Shown here: in pieces, positions 22,436 through 34,381 of the stretch
Layout: each line of letters opens with the position of its first letter
Position numbering within the stretch: the stretch's first letter is position 1
Program-made: the position numbers and the translations under genes
NCBI GenBank assembly: GCA_026027325.1
Contig: JAMSLZ010000003.1
Coordinates: forward strand, 2,666,001 to 2,730,000
Length of the DNA stretch: 64,000 nt
Direction of reading: 5' to 3'
Source of the DNA: Actinomucor elegans
Lineage: Eukaryota; Mucoromycota; Mucoromycetes; Mucorales; Mucoraceae
The notes under the pieces: generated by a model
What the model saw: the letters and a program-made list of their open reading frames with translations, nothing else
Databases searched by the model: none
What the model was told of the DNA's origin: nothing

Positions 22436-24255
22436 TTAGAGTACCAAGCCCTTGAGTTTCTTCATGTGCTTGACGTCAACGTCTTTCCACATCATGGCTG
22501 AAAATAAAGTGATAGAATAGAGGCAGGTGGCAGTAATCAACATAAGTCTTTGCGTATCACTATAGGCTTTGTTGATACCATCTCTCTCAGGACTTCCAAC
22601 TGGATAAGATGATTGCACCGTTATGGAACCATAGATGGAAGCCAAATCGCCTTGAGCACTTGCCGGCAGGTGCTGTGCGAGTTTTTGAGGAAAAACGCCT
22701 GTCCACAATGCACCAGCAATTGTAGAGCCGATGGCGCCACCAACGTTTGCAATCATGTTTTCCATTGACAAAACTGCGGGAACATACTGATGAGACGAAA
22801 CTGCCATAACGGTCATTTGTTCACAGATAACCAAAGTACCACCACCAAAGGCAATAAAGATTTGACACATGACAATAAAGCCAATATTGACGTTGGGTTG
22901 ACGGAAATGGATCATAAGGCCAACACCTAAAATTGTGATAGGCACACCAAAGTAAAGGGCTTGCCACTTCAATCTTCCATTGTATCGAATAATGACACCC
23001 ATAACAAGAGACCAAACTGTTGATCCGATTGTGTAGATATTTGTAATGTAGGTGGCTTGGGGGATAGTTAAGTTATAAACCACGATCAAGTAGGAGTAGA
23101 AGAAACTGTTCCACAAGTACCAAGCGAGATAAATACTGGCCACCAGAGTATACGTGAAGAAAACAGTTCGGTCCATCATCAAATGCCAAGGAATAAACGT
23201 CACTGATGAGCCATATTTTTCCCAGAAACCAAAGGCAATAATGAGAAGACCACCAAAGATGATGAAGCAGATAATCAAAGGAGATTTCCATTGGTCAGGT
23301 TGCTTGGAATACAAGTTGAATGACAACAAAAACAAAGCAAGACCAGTGACGATCAAGAGCAAGCCAATAACATCAAATTCTTTAGCATAATAGACCACAG
23401 ATTCTTTCCATGTTCTATTACTTTCGTCCTTGGGAATAAGACCAGCCTTACGAGCCTTGAGAAAGTTATAGTAAAATAAACCAAATAATGGAGAACAGGT
23501 TATAGGAACGACAATAGCCCAGATACCGAAACCCCATCTGAAACCAATGTTGTCCAATATACTTTGAGCTGCTGGTCCATAGGCCCACACTGTCGCAATC
23601 CATGGAGAAGCTGAGAATGCAATCATGAATGCTCTGTTTCTGAGAGACGTTGTATCGGCAATGAAAATGGTCATTGTAAAGTTCACAGTTGCGGAACCGA
23701 CCTGATAGAACACTTGGGCGGCACAATAGGTCTTGACGTCGTTACATCCGGCCATCATGATAAGACCAAGAGTCATTGAACAAACCATAAGTGCAAAGCC
23801 TTGAGGTCGACCCCATACGCTGATAAGCTTTGCATAAGGCAAAACAATTAGTCCTGATATCATACTAGAGATAATTTGAGTTGTAGCTGTCAAGGAATGC
23901 TCTTGGAAAGAACTTGTAACGTAAGGAGTCAGTGTGGTATTGATTCCAGAAGACAATGCCAGAATAAAGTGAATGATCCAAATCCTAATAATAATAGGAT
24001 TTTGTTAGAAGGCTTGTTATTACTTTTTGCTAGATCAACTTACAAAACATAGGCCGTAATCAAATGGTTTTTGCTCCATACTTGGTTAATGGCCTGAACC
24101 TTTTGTGCACCAGCTTGAAATTCTGAAGTGTCAATTTTACTGGAGTTTTCGCTATCATCTCCGGTCTTTTCGTCAGTGGAAGTTTGACTTGTCTTTTCTT
24201 CTTCATCATTCACAGGTGCCGGTGCTGGCATGAGAGAAGGTAACCTGAACTTCAT
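22436..24255 (-). CDS. Siderophore-iron transporter of the major facilitator superfamily
   Basis: Proton-driven uptake of ferric siderophores, or a closely related substrate, at the plasma membrane or endosome. Exons (minus) 24044-24255 and 22436-23984 give 586 residues; the join restores YVLIWIIHFILALSSGINTT in the first helix. The cytosolic N-terminus (about 65 residues) is acidic and Ser/Thr-rich. About 12-14 hydrophobic helices follow. Family-typical features are the ARN/SIT pattern after helix 1 (TPYVTSSFQEHSLTATTQIISS), KLISVWGRPQGFALMV in the loop between helices 2 and 3, and the late GGAIGSTIAGALWT. Three perfect ATCWGATAA boxes lie 104-177 bases upstream. Substrate cannot be read from the sequence; other SIT-family cargo is possible. 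Confidence 0.88.
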
Positions 24256-24320
24256 GGTAAATTAGTTTTGATCTTGGGTTAGAAGAAGAAGAATAATAAT
24301 AATAATAAAAAAAAGTGATA

Positions 24321-24327
24321 CTTTATA
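24321..24327 (-). promoter_or_regulatory. TATA-like element of the siderophore transporter
   Basis: TATAAAG on the minus strand about 66 bases before the start codon, between the gene and its GATA-type motifs. A plausible core promoter element. Confidence 0.4.
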
Positions 24328-24358
24328 AAGATAGCAGATATATTTTTTTTTTTCAAAA

Positions 24359-24432
24359 ATCAGATAATTTTCTTAGTACTACTAAAAATCTGATAAAAAT
24401 TAGTCATTCCATTCGATCGGCTGTTATCAGAT
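24359..24432. promoter_or_regulatory. Cluster of three iron-GATA boxes (ATCWGATAA)
   Basis: Perfect matches at 24359-24367 (ATCAGATAA, plus), 24388-24396 (ATCTGATAA, plus) and 24424-24432 (TTATCAGAT, which is ATCTGATAA on the minus strand). The extended nine-base box is the binding site of the fungal iron-sensing GATA repressors (Urbs1, SRE, SreA, Fep1). Three within 74 bases, directly upstream of a siderophore transporter, is far beyond chance and predicts repression in high iron. Confidence 0.8.
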
Positions 24433-26106
24433 TACAAGTCGAGTAGCACTAGCTGAGAAATAACAAGTAGAATTTGACGCTTTCCCCGCGGTGCATCACT
24501 AGTTAGTGCTACTTCACATGCCCAGTTAAAGCTAGATCCATTGCATATTTGGAAGGTTCTTGGGTTTTGGCGTCTATTCCATGTAACATCTACATCTAAT
24601 GGGATTATTATTTGTGCAAAGTCATTTTACTATCTATATATTGAAAGATCTCCGATAAGGAACTTGTAACCGTTAGTTGGGACTTTGTGTTCCTCATGTT
24701 GATCGTAGTTTGAACGCCTAGGGTCTAACTGCAGGCGAATTGCAACATAGAAGGCTTTATATGGTTGTACTAGCTTTGCTCCCTCTTTTTTTTGTCAAAA
24801 AAAAAAGGATCACTCGATCCTAGTTTCTAACACAAAAAAAAGCTTTCAGTACATGCCATGGAATTCATAATATTGTTCATTCTTCCGAATGCATTTAGTC
24901 ACCACTGCCAAACCAAAAGTTCAAATGTCTATTCTTCATTATCAGTGAACATTTGTATATAAAGTACAATAGAGCCTTTACACCATTTGATGCGCGATTA
25001 CATCCTGTAAAAACTTTGCTAAGTAATATATATCTAGATAACTATTTTTTATTGTATCAATACTATATTAAAGTAATAGAAGACAATAGATTAGTCGAGG
25101 CCCGAATGACCGCGAACTCAATGGAAACACAAAGTACCACATTTGACACTACAATTTTTCTATTTAGATCAGTGCGGCTTCCTATATCTAAACTAAAGTA
25201 TGACCTGATATCTAAATAATCTGATTGTAGCATAACCAATATTCTGTCGTATACAGAACATAATCTTTCTCTTTGATTTTAACAAAAAAAAAGCAATTCT
25301 ATGCATAATGCCACCCAAATACATAAATGTAAGCTTAGCTATATGCTCTAAGATGGATCTTTGGTTCTGGTTTAGAACCAGGATAAAGTTTTTGTTTAAC
25401 AGTGGTACCAAATTGCTGGAGGTTTTCGGCGCGCTTTTAGCCTTATGGACCCGATTTGTAACTAGATTTTCTCTCTTGGAATTTCTAGTTACCATCAAAG
25501 GTGTTTCATTATCTTTCATCCGGTTTTAGAATAATAAATATGAAAAGTATTCAACAGAGTTTACACAGACTAGAGTACTAAACAGCATGAATATCACATA
25601 TCATATTTCATTCAGTATGGCCGAGTTTTCTTTGACTATGAGATGTCGAATTACAATATACTTTGTTTTACAATCACTAAACACTTCTTTTTAATAATAA
25701 AAAATGACGGAAAAAAAATAAACTTACATTTATACAACGAAATAAAAGAATGATCTATAACATTATATTGACGATCTGGGTTTTCATTGGATGTTCTAGT
25801 GATGTCTAATTTTTATACTACCGATACTCAATTTTTTTTTTTTTTTTTGACAGTTGCATTTACAAATACAGAATTATTGGTACACAGAAAGTGCCTTAGT
25901 ATTTATACAGAATTTAACTATGCATTAAATGATATCCAATATTTATCAATTTCTTTCAATCCATTTAGCTGTTTTTGATAAAAATTCTACACTTCTAGTT
26001 CTTTGAAACAAGATTATAAATCTTGTATTTCTGAAGTAAAAAAAAAAATACCCAAAAAATGTGTTGGGATTCTATCGAATGTAAGGAATCTACTTTATTT
26101 AATAAA

Positions 26107-26307
26107 TTATAACTTTAAACTACCGTCTACGCTCTTCAGAAAATATTGAAGAGTCTGGGAAATAGGGTTTTGAAGGAACGCATCTAAATTTTTATTGAGA
26201 TCATCGCCTTTTAAAATATCTCTAGCTCTTTTGATCGACTTCTGTCCAATGTCGGATCCAATCAACACTCCATGTTCAGAATGAAATATTTCAACTATCA
26301 ATGCCAT
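26107..26307 (-). other. 66-residue open frame within the dispersed repeat
   Basis: The least decayed copy of the dispersed repeat keeps an open frame beginning MALIVEIFHSEHGVLIG. Other copies encode related words in the same frame with stops. This may be the remnant of a mobile element's protein. No family recognised, and expression is doubtful. Confidence 0.3.
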
Positions 26308-26310
26308 TAA
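26215..26310 (-). repeat. Dispersed repeat copy
   Basis: Shares a 17-base identical block (26269-26285) and the neighbouring CCAATGTCG block with the copy at 9290-9350. On the minus strand the order is CATGGAGTGTTGATT, GATCCGACATTGGAC, then TCGATCAAAAGAGCTAGAGAT. Confidence 0.6.
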
Positions 26311-26403
26311 TTGACTGATATGCTACGAGTTTACTGCATTTTAGCGATTACCTGTAAAATACATTCGCCTCATATAAATCAGTTCTAATAACCAATAGAT
26401 GCT

Positions 26404-26445
26404 CTTACCTATCTCGGTTTATTGCCGCATCTGATGGTTACTACA
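26404..26445 (-). repeat. Dispersed repeat copy, short
   Basis: On the minus strand it reads CATCAGATGCGGCAATAAAC followed by CGAGATAGGTAAGAG, matching the family core TCAGATGCGACATTGGATCGAGATCGG with changes. Confidence 0.4.
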
Positions 26446-26830
26446 AGCCTGGAAAACTCTATTGGATCTACTGGAACCGTTACTTGACAGCAGCCCAGTC
26501 AATATATTTTATATTTCAATAATTGGCAGTAAATTATATATACATATATATATATTCTTAAAGCAATGAGTAATCATTTATAAATCTCTCGATTTATATT
26601 GGCCTAATGCTTTATCTAACCAGCAGTCTACATTCAGAATAATCAGACGGGCCTATTGAAATTTTAAAGTATTGTACCACTATTTTTTTTTTAAAAAAAA
26701 ATAGGTTTTGAGGCGTACCTCATTCCTGTGACCGTTTATGCGTGATCGCGATTTGTAACGAGGTTGTTTTTTAATAGAATTATTAAAAAAAAAATAGATC
26801 TAGTTTTTTCACCATTTGAAAATTTAGAAA

Positions 26831-29800
26831 ATGCTTCGATCCAAAGCCTTCGTTAAGCGTACTCGTAAGGGTAACGTAGTCAAAGTAGTCAAAGAACACT
26901 ATTTGAGAGACGATATCCCTTGTTCTTCCGAGATATGTAACATATGCAGTAAAACTACACCACCTGTCTTGTCTAGCGAACCTAGATCTACTAGCACACA
27001 CAAGCCTCACTATCTCATTCCCGATACCAACGTCTTCATTAGTCAAGTAAGTCTGAGATTCTATTATATCCTCATCCGAGTCTCACTCTTTGCGTAAATA
27101 GCTCGATATTATGGAACATCCCGCTATCAAAGACGTGATCGTCTTGCAGACTGTTAGAGAAGAAGTGCGCCATTTGAGTATTCCAGTCTACAACCGATTG
27201 AACGCTATCCTTGCTGACAAGACCAAGCGTTTTTACATGTTTGCTAACGAACATCAACGGTAAGAGGATTCGTTTTCGTCTTGTCAAAAGATATACGATG
27301 CTAAACAACCTTGTTTTGCACTAGTGATACTTTTATTGAAAAGTTAAAGGACGAAACAGCGAATGATAGAAATGATAGAGGTAATAGACAATACAAACTG
27401 CAAAGGTGTAGTTATATCAACTCATTCATTTGATAGCTATTCGTGTTTCTACTAAATGGTATTCTGATCATTTAAAGGCCAATGGCCTTGGTTCAAACAT
27501 CGATGTAATTATGTTGAGTGATGATCGCGGTAATTGCGAAAAAGCAAAGGCAACCGGTATCAAATGCACTTCTGGTAAGGCAATATAAAGCGAAAAAAAA
27601 AAAGAGAGGAAGCAACCCAATGTAGATGACTAAAGTATTACGTAGTTGCTGATTATGTCGAAAGCATTAAAGACACACCCGAGTTATTGGATATGCTCTC
27701 TGCTCCTAAAGCTGCAGCTGGAGATAAGATTGTATATGAAGAGGCATGTATAAAGCAAACAGAAATCTAGATTTTTATTATTAACGATTTCTATGAATAG
27801 CATTTGAGCCCTGCGCAAATCCAGAACGGTATTAAGAAGGGTACGCTTATTCAAGCCTCTCTTAATGTCAGCCAGCACAATGTGCATGAGGTATATTGCA
27901 TAAACGTCGAAGTTACTTGAGAATTTGTATTAATATGTTTGTAGGCTACTGTTGTGGGTGAAGTGGATGGTGAAGTCAAGACGGTTTACATCTTGGGTCG
28001 CAAGCATTTCAACCGTAGTATTCAAGGTGATCGCGTCGCTGTTCAGCTTTTACCTAAAGATCAATGGAAGCGCGGTGCTTCTATTGCTATTGAAGAAGAG
28101 GAGGACGAAGAAAAAATGTTTGGTGAAGATGAGGATCTAGAAAAGATTGATAGAATGACTGAGGATGACAGCGAAGCAGAACCTACCGGTAAAGTAGTTG
28201 GCATCATTAGAAAGAAATGGAGACCGTAAGTATACAGTTGATTCCATGGATGAGACACAAAAGCTAATCCTACAATACTAGGTACTGTGGTTTCATCGTA
28301 AAGAATTCTGTTCCTAAACAAGCTACTTCTCAACCATCTGCAAGTGTTCTTTTCCGTGCTATTGATAAGCGTATTCCACCTATCAGAATTAGAACTTCTC
28401 AAGCCAATTCGCTGATTGGAAATCGTATTGTAGTTTCTATTGATAGCTGGCCTTCTACTTCTCCGTAAGCTATTACTTGAACTATGTTACATGTAAACTG
28501 ATTTTTTTTTATTAGCATGCCTTTGGGTCACTTTGTCAAGACATTAGGTTCTTCCGGCGACAGAGAAACAGAGACAGAAGTCTTATTATTGGAACACGAT
28601 GTACCTTATCAAGAATTCTCTAAACGTATCCTTGAAGACCTTCCTGCTGAAGGCGATCAATGGGTTGTTCTTGAAAAGCATTTGAAAGATGAGAACAGAC
28701 GCGATTTCAGAGACTTGGATATTTGTAGTATTGATCCTCCTGGATGTACTGATATTGATGATGCTCTTCATGCTCGTATTCTTCCTAATGGCAATTGGGA
28801 AGTAGGTGTCCGTAAGTACCTAACAAAGCTTGCTATTGAAATATGTATGTTAAACTCGATGTAAATCTAAATAGATATTGCTGATGTAACCTACTTTGTT
28901 AAGCATGGTATGCCCATGGATATAGAAGCTGCTTCTCGTGGTACTTCGGTTTATTTGGTTGACAAGCGTATTGATATGTTACCATCCCTCTTGGGTACCA
29001 GTAAGTAAAGAGAATATCTGATTTGTGGAGCAGTACCTTTAACCAACATTGTATTATAGATCTCTGTTCTTTAAGATCCAATGTTGAGCGTTTAGCGTTC
29101 TCTTGTATTTGGGTAAATGTCATTGAATATTCGTGTATCTGCCAAGGAAAACTAACCTCAAAAATCAATAGGAAATGAATGAAAATGCAGAGATTGTAAG
29201 TGTTGATTTCACAAAGAGTGTTATCCGCTCCAAGCATTCATTCACTTACGACGAAGCACAATCCCGCATTGACGATGAACGTATGCAAGATCCAGTAACT
29301 AAAGGTATTCGCGTTTTGAACAAGTTTGCTAAAATCCTACGCAAAAAACGTTTGGATAATGGTGCGTTGACATTGTCTTCACCCGAAGTTCGTTTCAACC
29401 TCGAAAACGACTCTCAAGACCCTGTCGATGTTGAAATGAAAGAATTAAAGGAAACCAATGCGCTTGTAGAAGAGTTCATGTTATTGGCCAATATCTCTGT
29501 AGCCAAAAAGATCTTTTCCAAGTTTCCTAGCTCTGCTATGCTTCGTAAGCACGCAGCTCCTCCTTCCAATAACTTTGATACATTGCGTAAAATTCTTGCT
29601 GAAAAAGGTTTTGATTTGCAAACCGCTACTTCCAGGGAGTTGGCCGATTCATTAGATAAAGCAGTGGTAAGGTTCCATGAACGTACAAACATTGTAGTAG
29701 TGTATTAACGATCAGCTTTTGCTAGTTACCCGAAGATCCTTATTTTAACAAGCTAGTGCGTATCATGACTACACGTTGTATGATGCAGGCTCAATACTTT

Positions 29801-30427
29801 TGTTCTGGTACAGAGCCCGAATCTGAGTTCAAGCATTATGGTCTTGCCAGTCCTATCTATACTCATTTTACATCACCTATTCGTCGTTATGCTGATGTTG
29901 TTGTTCATCGTTTACTACAAGCTTGTATTGAGCCTGATATGGTGTATGGTCAAGAATTAATCGAAACAACTAAGATGAAGGAACTATGTGACAATTTGAA
30001 TTTCCGTAACAGAATGGCTCAACAAGCCGGTCGCAGTTCTGTTGAGCTCTTTACCAGTCTTTACTTTAGAAACAAGGTGGAGGTGGAAGAAGGCCGTGTA
30101 TTACGTGTGCTCAAGAACGGTATCATTGTGCTTGTGCCCAAATATGGTATCGAAACCATTGTCTATACCACAGGTGGATCTTCTCCCTTTGTCTATGATG
30201 ATGAAGCCAAGAGTTTGGTGGCTGGTGATGTAGTCTTGAAGACCTTTGATAAGGTTAAGGTAGAAATTACTGTTGAAGGTGACATTGATGGTTTACGTCA
30301 AAAAATGAACATGAAGCTGGTGGAACCTTTTGTTGAAGGTGTGAGTGTCGTACCCACCGTAGGCAAACGATCTGCTGAAGAAGGAGATATTAACAGTAGT
30401 CAGACATCTAAAAAATCAAAACAGTAA
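26831..30427 (+). CDS. DIS3: Exosome 3'-5' exoribonuclease and endonuclease DIS3/RRP44
   Basis: Catalytic subunit of the RNA exosome. Thirteen exons: 26831-27046, 27102-27259, 27325-27380, 27437-27574, 27646-27743, 27801-27890, 27945-28225, 28282-28464, 28516-28811, 28875-29000, 29060-29112, 29172-29666, 29726-30427; all phases agree, 963 residues. An N-terminal CR3 motif (Cys31, Cys36, Cys39) precedes a PIN domain with Asp65 in LIPDTNVF and the acidic [11 protein letters not shown]. Two cold-shock-type OB folds follow, with an acidic insert near residues 300-330. The RNB domain has [13 protein letters not shown] starting at Asp480, then [18 protein letters not shown], and an S1 domain ends before a Lys/Ser tail. 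The fifth intron is GC-AG. Both nuclease centres look intact. Very sure. Confidence 0.97.
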
Positions 30428-31629
30428 GCACTAAATGTCCCTTTCACTGTTTAGAATAGTACAAAGCAATTTTTCATTCCCTGTCTTTTTTTTTCCCCAT
30501 TAATATTCTCTTAGAAGATCGTTCATCCATATAACATATACAATAAAAGAAACCTATGTTTGCAACTGTATATAGTTGATATCTTGTGTAGATAATCATT
30601 ACTGATACGATAAATGAAAGTTTAATTTAAACTGATTCAAGGTTATATATATTCTAGTGTATGAATGTGAAATAATGCATTTATTGTATTTTAGATGTGT
30701 AGAAATTTTTTAGATCTTTCGATCGATCCCAATCAATACTCGCATCTGATTAATATATATAACTCATTTTACACATAAATTGCTGGATCTATTATAACTT
30801 TTCGCAAAATGTATATTTTGGCCGCTCGGCTTATCTTGCTTTCATTCAGGGGGCATTTATGCTGATCAGTGTCCGATGCCTTTTTGCAAACATTAACGCC
30901 GAAACTTCAAATAAACTACACTCAGCAGATCCTAAAACCTGCAAGTCTGGAACGATCGGACTAAACAAACCAAATGATCAGAAGGAGTACAAAGAAAATC
31001 GCCTTATAAGGTAGCAGTGGTGATGGTGTCTAGACATACCTCCATTATAAAGATATTAGGCTATAGGATATACTTGAAAGTATATTTATTATAGTAATAA
31101 AAGGTCATATGATGCTGCGATAACGAAAATGAACAAGGTGATGAAATTTTATAGAAGGATGAGTTATGTATATTTGGTTTGTTTCCTTTTTTCCAAATTT
31201 CACCCTAATGTCTTGTTCCTCTTGTATCTGCACTGATCGATATTAAATTGCAGAAATAGAATATTGGATCAGACTATATAGTACAAAAAGGATGAGGAGG
31301 AGAGTAGGGGAAGATATAAAAAAGAAGGAATGTTATAATATAATATGAACACAGGGCAAGGGCCTCTTTTTTTTTTAGGCGCAATAAGGAAAATGGTAAG
31401 CGGGCAGTGAAAGCAAATATATGCACTTTTGTGTATGTGTGTATTATGTGTAAACGTATATACATACATATATATATAATATGTATATATTGAGGAAGTT
31501 TTATGTATGGAGAAATATAACAGTGGTGGGCGGCATAGAACTATATAGAATATTTAGTATAAAAGAATCATAGAGAACTAGAGGGAAAGAAAAAAGAAGA
31601 TTTGCATGGTTGATAAAGGAAGAATAGAT
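30428..31629. other. Intergenic, convergent 3' regions
   Basis: Separates the 3' ends of DIS3 and the homeodomain gene. It contains one dispersed-repeat copy (about 30700-30755) and AT dinucleotide runs near 31458-31490. No gene seen. Confidence 0.5.
30700..30755 (-). repeat. Dispersed repeat copy
   Basis: On the minus strand: TAATCAGATGCGAGTATTG, then GGGATCGATCGAAAGATCTA. Closest to the copy at 61335-61390, with which it shares TCGATCGAAAGATCTAAA exactly. Confidence 0.6.
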
Positions 31630-32419
31630 TTAAGTAAAACTTGGCATAATATCATTAACGCTGGTACTAGAGAATGGCGAAGGAATATGTTGAAGAGGGT
31701 GGCCATAGAAGCCGTTATTAGATAGCGCAACTGGGTCGTTGTATAAAACATCTAATGACATAGGAGATCCAGCGACTGTTGAGGCTGAACAAGAGGCCGT
31801 CAAGGGGGGAGTCAACTGTTGATGTGGCCTAACATTTATTTCTTGATTTGTATAGTAATGATTAGGTTTAGACTGATGGGTCGAGTCATACGAAAGCTGT
31901 CTTTTATAGCCGTTTGAGAGAGGAGAGCAATTGTTTAGATTCTATAATACAAACGAATGTTAGTTGATCATTCTTTGCAAAAAAGACGCGTTGCTTCTCT
32001 TTACCCGAGCGACTACAGATGGAGACCATGATGGAGAAAGGTACGATGACTGTGGCTGATTGTTAAGATAGTTCATATTGGTCATCATCATAGGAACTGG
32101 ACATGATTGACGTCTTGCAGATAATGAGCTATGGCACGTATCATTAATTGAGTTTTGATGGAAGTTAATGGGCATATTTAGCCAACTCGGTGATTCACCA
32201 TAGGAGGATGGTAAAGGCGAACCATAGAGAGGAGATGAAGTCGAATTGGCGACTGCAACAGCAGCGGCCGCAGTGGCCACCGTACGTACATTGTCACTAA
32301 TTGTCTTCTGCTGCTGCCATGCTGGCCAGTTGTTTGATCTTGTACGCTGCTGTTGTGGAAGAGCAAAGCTGCCAGATTCTTCAAAATGATCAAATGACTG
32401 CTGCTGCTGCTGCTGTTGC

Positions 32420-32450
<31 letters not shown>

Positions 32451-33003
32451 GATGTTGATGTTGTTGATGGTTGGTGAAAAACTGTGAAAACAATACGGAA
32501 GACTGATTGATATCGGTAGTAGACGATGAAGATTGACTGCGTCGCTCTTGATCCTTTAATTTTTTGCTATTTTTAAAATCTTGTGTCTCTTGTTCTTTAT
32601 CTTCATCTACTTCATTTTCATCTGAGCTCTGGTTTTGAACACAGGATCTTCTTCTTAATAACTTTGCTTTAGCTCTTCGGTTTTGAAACCAAATCTGGAC
32701 ACCACGCGGTGTCATTTCGAGTTTTTGAGCCAAGATTCGACGAACGGTAGCACTTGGTTTTGAGTTTTCAGTGAATGATTTCTCTAGAATTTTGAGTTGG
32801 TCGCGCGATGTTCGATGCCTGTGCTTTATTTCGAATGGGTTATAGAAGGTAGGTCGAAAGTCTCCATGGGGATACTGGTGGAACGTTTCAAGAAGATAGC
32901 TGTTGGCTTCGGCCGTTGAAGGCGTAGGCGTATACAGGAAATCAGGCGTGTTTTCTTCGACAGTAAATGATTGCTCAAATGGCTGCAACGTATCTAATGT
33001 CAT
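31630..33003 (-). CDS. Homeodomain transcription factor with poly-Gln tract
   Basis: Nuclear DNA-binding regulator; target unknown. Exons (minus) 32005-33003 and 31630-31941 give 436 residues. The homeodomain lies at about residues 60-118: KHRHRTSRDQLKILEKSF, then helix 3 with the invariant VQIWFQNRRAKAK. It is the typical 60-residue class rather than the TALE class. After it come an acidic linker (DENEVDEDKEQE), a run of about 17 glutamines (32399-32452), a short Ala run, and a low-complexity Ser/Pro/Asn tail. The intron joins VVAR to NLNNCSPLSNG in frame and its donor is GTAAAG. Related to the fungal Pho2/Hoy1-like homeobox proteins in general layout; orthology not assignable by eye. Confidence 0.88.
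32396..32470 (-). repeat. CAA/CAG microsatellite encoding poly-Gln in the homeodomain gene
   Basis: Mostly (GTT)n on the plus strand, read as CAA glutamine codons, preceded by CAG codons and followed by Gln/His. In frame within exon 1. Confidence 0.85.
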
Positions 33004-34381
33004 GGTATAATAATAAAGTGAAAAGATGTAGCTGTTAAATCAAGGATTCACAAAGGGAAAAATCTACTTTAAATAGCTATTTTACTAAAGAATTCCAAAG
33101 GTCAAAGGGGCTGTATCGCTTTGGTAACAGTAAACTAAGAATAGTGGAATGGTACCAAAAATAAAAAAGGCCCTTCCGTTATTCAAGCTTTGTCAGGATT
33201 CAGGATAGCAATTGACCCTCACAGGAGCTTTTCCTTTCTGCCTATTGCTTCTAATTGTCTATAATGTCTACTGCATATACACTTAGGTCGAATATAGACC
33301 TGAGTGTGATTCATAAAGATAATTAGGATATAAATTTAGAAGTACCATTAAAATAAGCCAGGTATTTTGTATAAAAGTTTAAACAGAGTTCTAAAACCAA
33401 CCTGATGCTTGATTCGACTATGATACATCAACAACCATTCTACGCTTACGAAAGTCGGTTCTGCAGTTTTAGCTTTTTTATCAGCAGATATTCAACGAAT
33501 ATCTGCAACCTACAGCATATTAAATTCAATGTATTCTATAGCTTTTGAAATTTTGAATTTTTATGGTTATCAATCATGGTTTGTCGGTATGCGTTTTCTC
33601 GTGTTCATGCGCGCCAGTTGGCGATCTGTCTCAGTTTGTCTCTCAATAGATCGATCTACATCTATTCATGGCGTTTTTCCATTGATATCTTATAGTTTGT
33701 CTATGGAAAACTTGCAATAGAGATTTACTCACATAGGTCAAAAGACCGCCGATAAGGGGAAGGGGAATATTCTTTTTACATGATGCGGTGTCGCAATATG
33801 TGTACATATGATGTGTGTCTCTAAACTCAAATCGATTGTAATATGGTCCAGCACAGTAGCAATGTTTCTTTTACTGCCATGTAATCCTCAAGAAGGGAAA
33901 TTAATGAAGCAGACTAACCAAAATATACATATAAACACAGGGATAAGATTCTAGTAAGATAACAATTACCGACTTGACAATTACTTCAAGATACTCGGAA
34001 TACCAAGATTAACAATAATAACCGTGAATTGACCCTGCAGAACCGATCGTTCTGACCAAGTAAAAAAAAGAAAAAAAAAAAAAAAAAAAAAACATGCTAC
34101 TCACTCTAAACACGATGCTTGTACTAACCAGCGGATATGCATCATCTTATAGCCTTATGTACTCTTTTGTTTCCACTAGATCATTAGAAATGAGAACGGA
34201 GAACTTGGGGGATAGCGTATACCGAACATGAATCGCAAATGTAACTAAATGTAACAGTATTGCCCTGTCTAATGTCGAAGCAAGTCAATTAATATTATTC
34301 ATTTCACCTTATTAAGAACCTTTTTATTTACATCTTGCGTAAGTTAATACACGAACGATTCGTTAATAATATTATTTAAAA
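33004..34381. other. Intergenic upstream of homeodomain gene
   Basis: Promoter of the homeodomain gene on the left and 3' flank of DPH2 on the right. A pure A run lies near 34074-34092. A plus frame at 33529-33720 shows no supporting features. Confidence 0.5.

Larger units (their letters stand above)
24256..26830. other. Long intergenic region between divergent genes
   Basis: Holds the siderophore transporter promoter (left), two dispersed-repeat copies (26215-26310 and about 26404-26445), a T(10)A(9) palindrome at 26683-26701, and the DIS3 promoter. Frames at 24953-25219 (plus) and 25193-25519 (minus) show some protein-like composition but no recognisable family, start context or partner exons; they may be relics. 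Confidence 0.5.

Noticed and set aside
25193..25529. Overlapping open frames on both strands as a gene
   Set aside because: Neither has a start context, partner exon or recognisable motif; open length is within chance for this composition.
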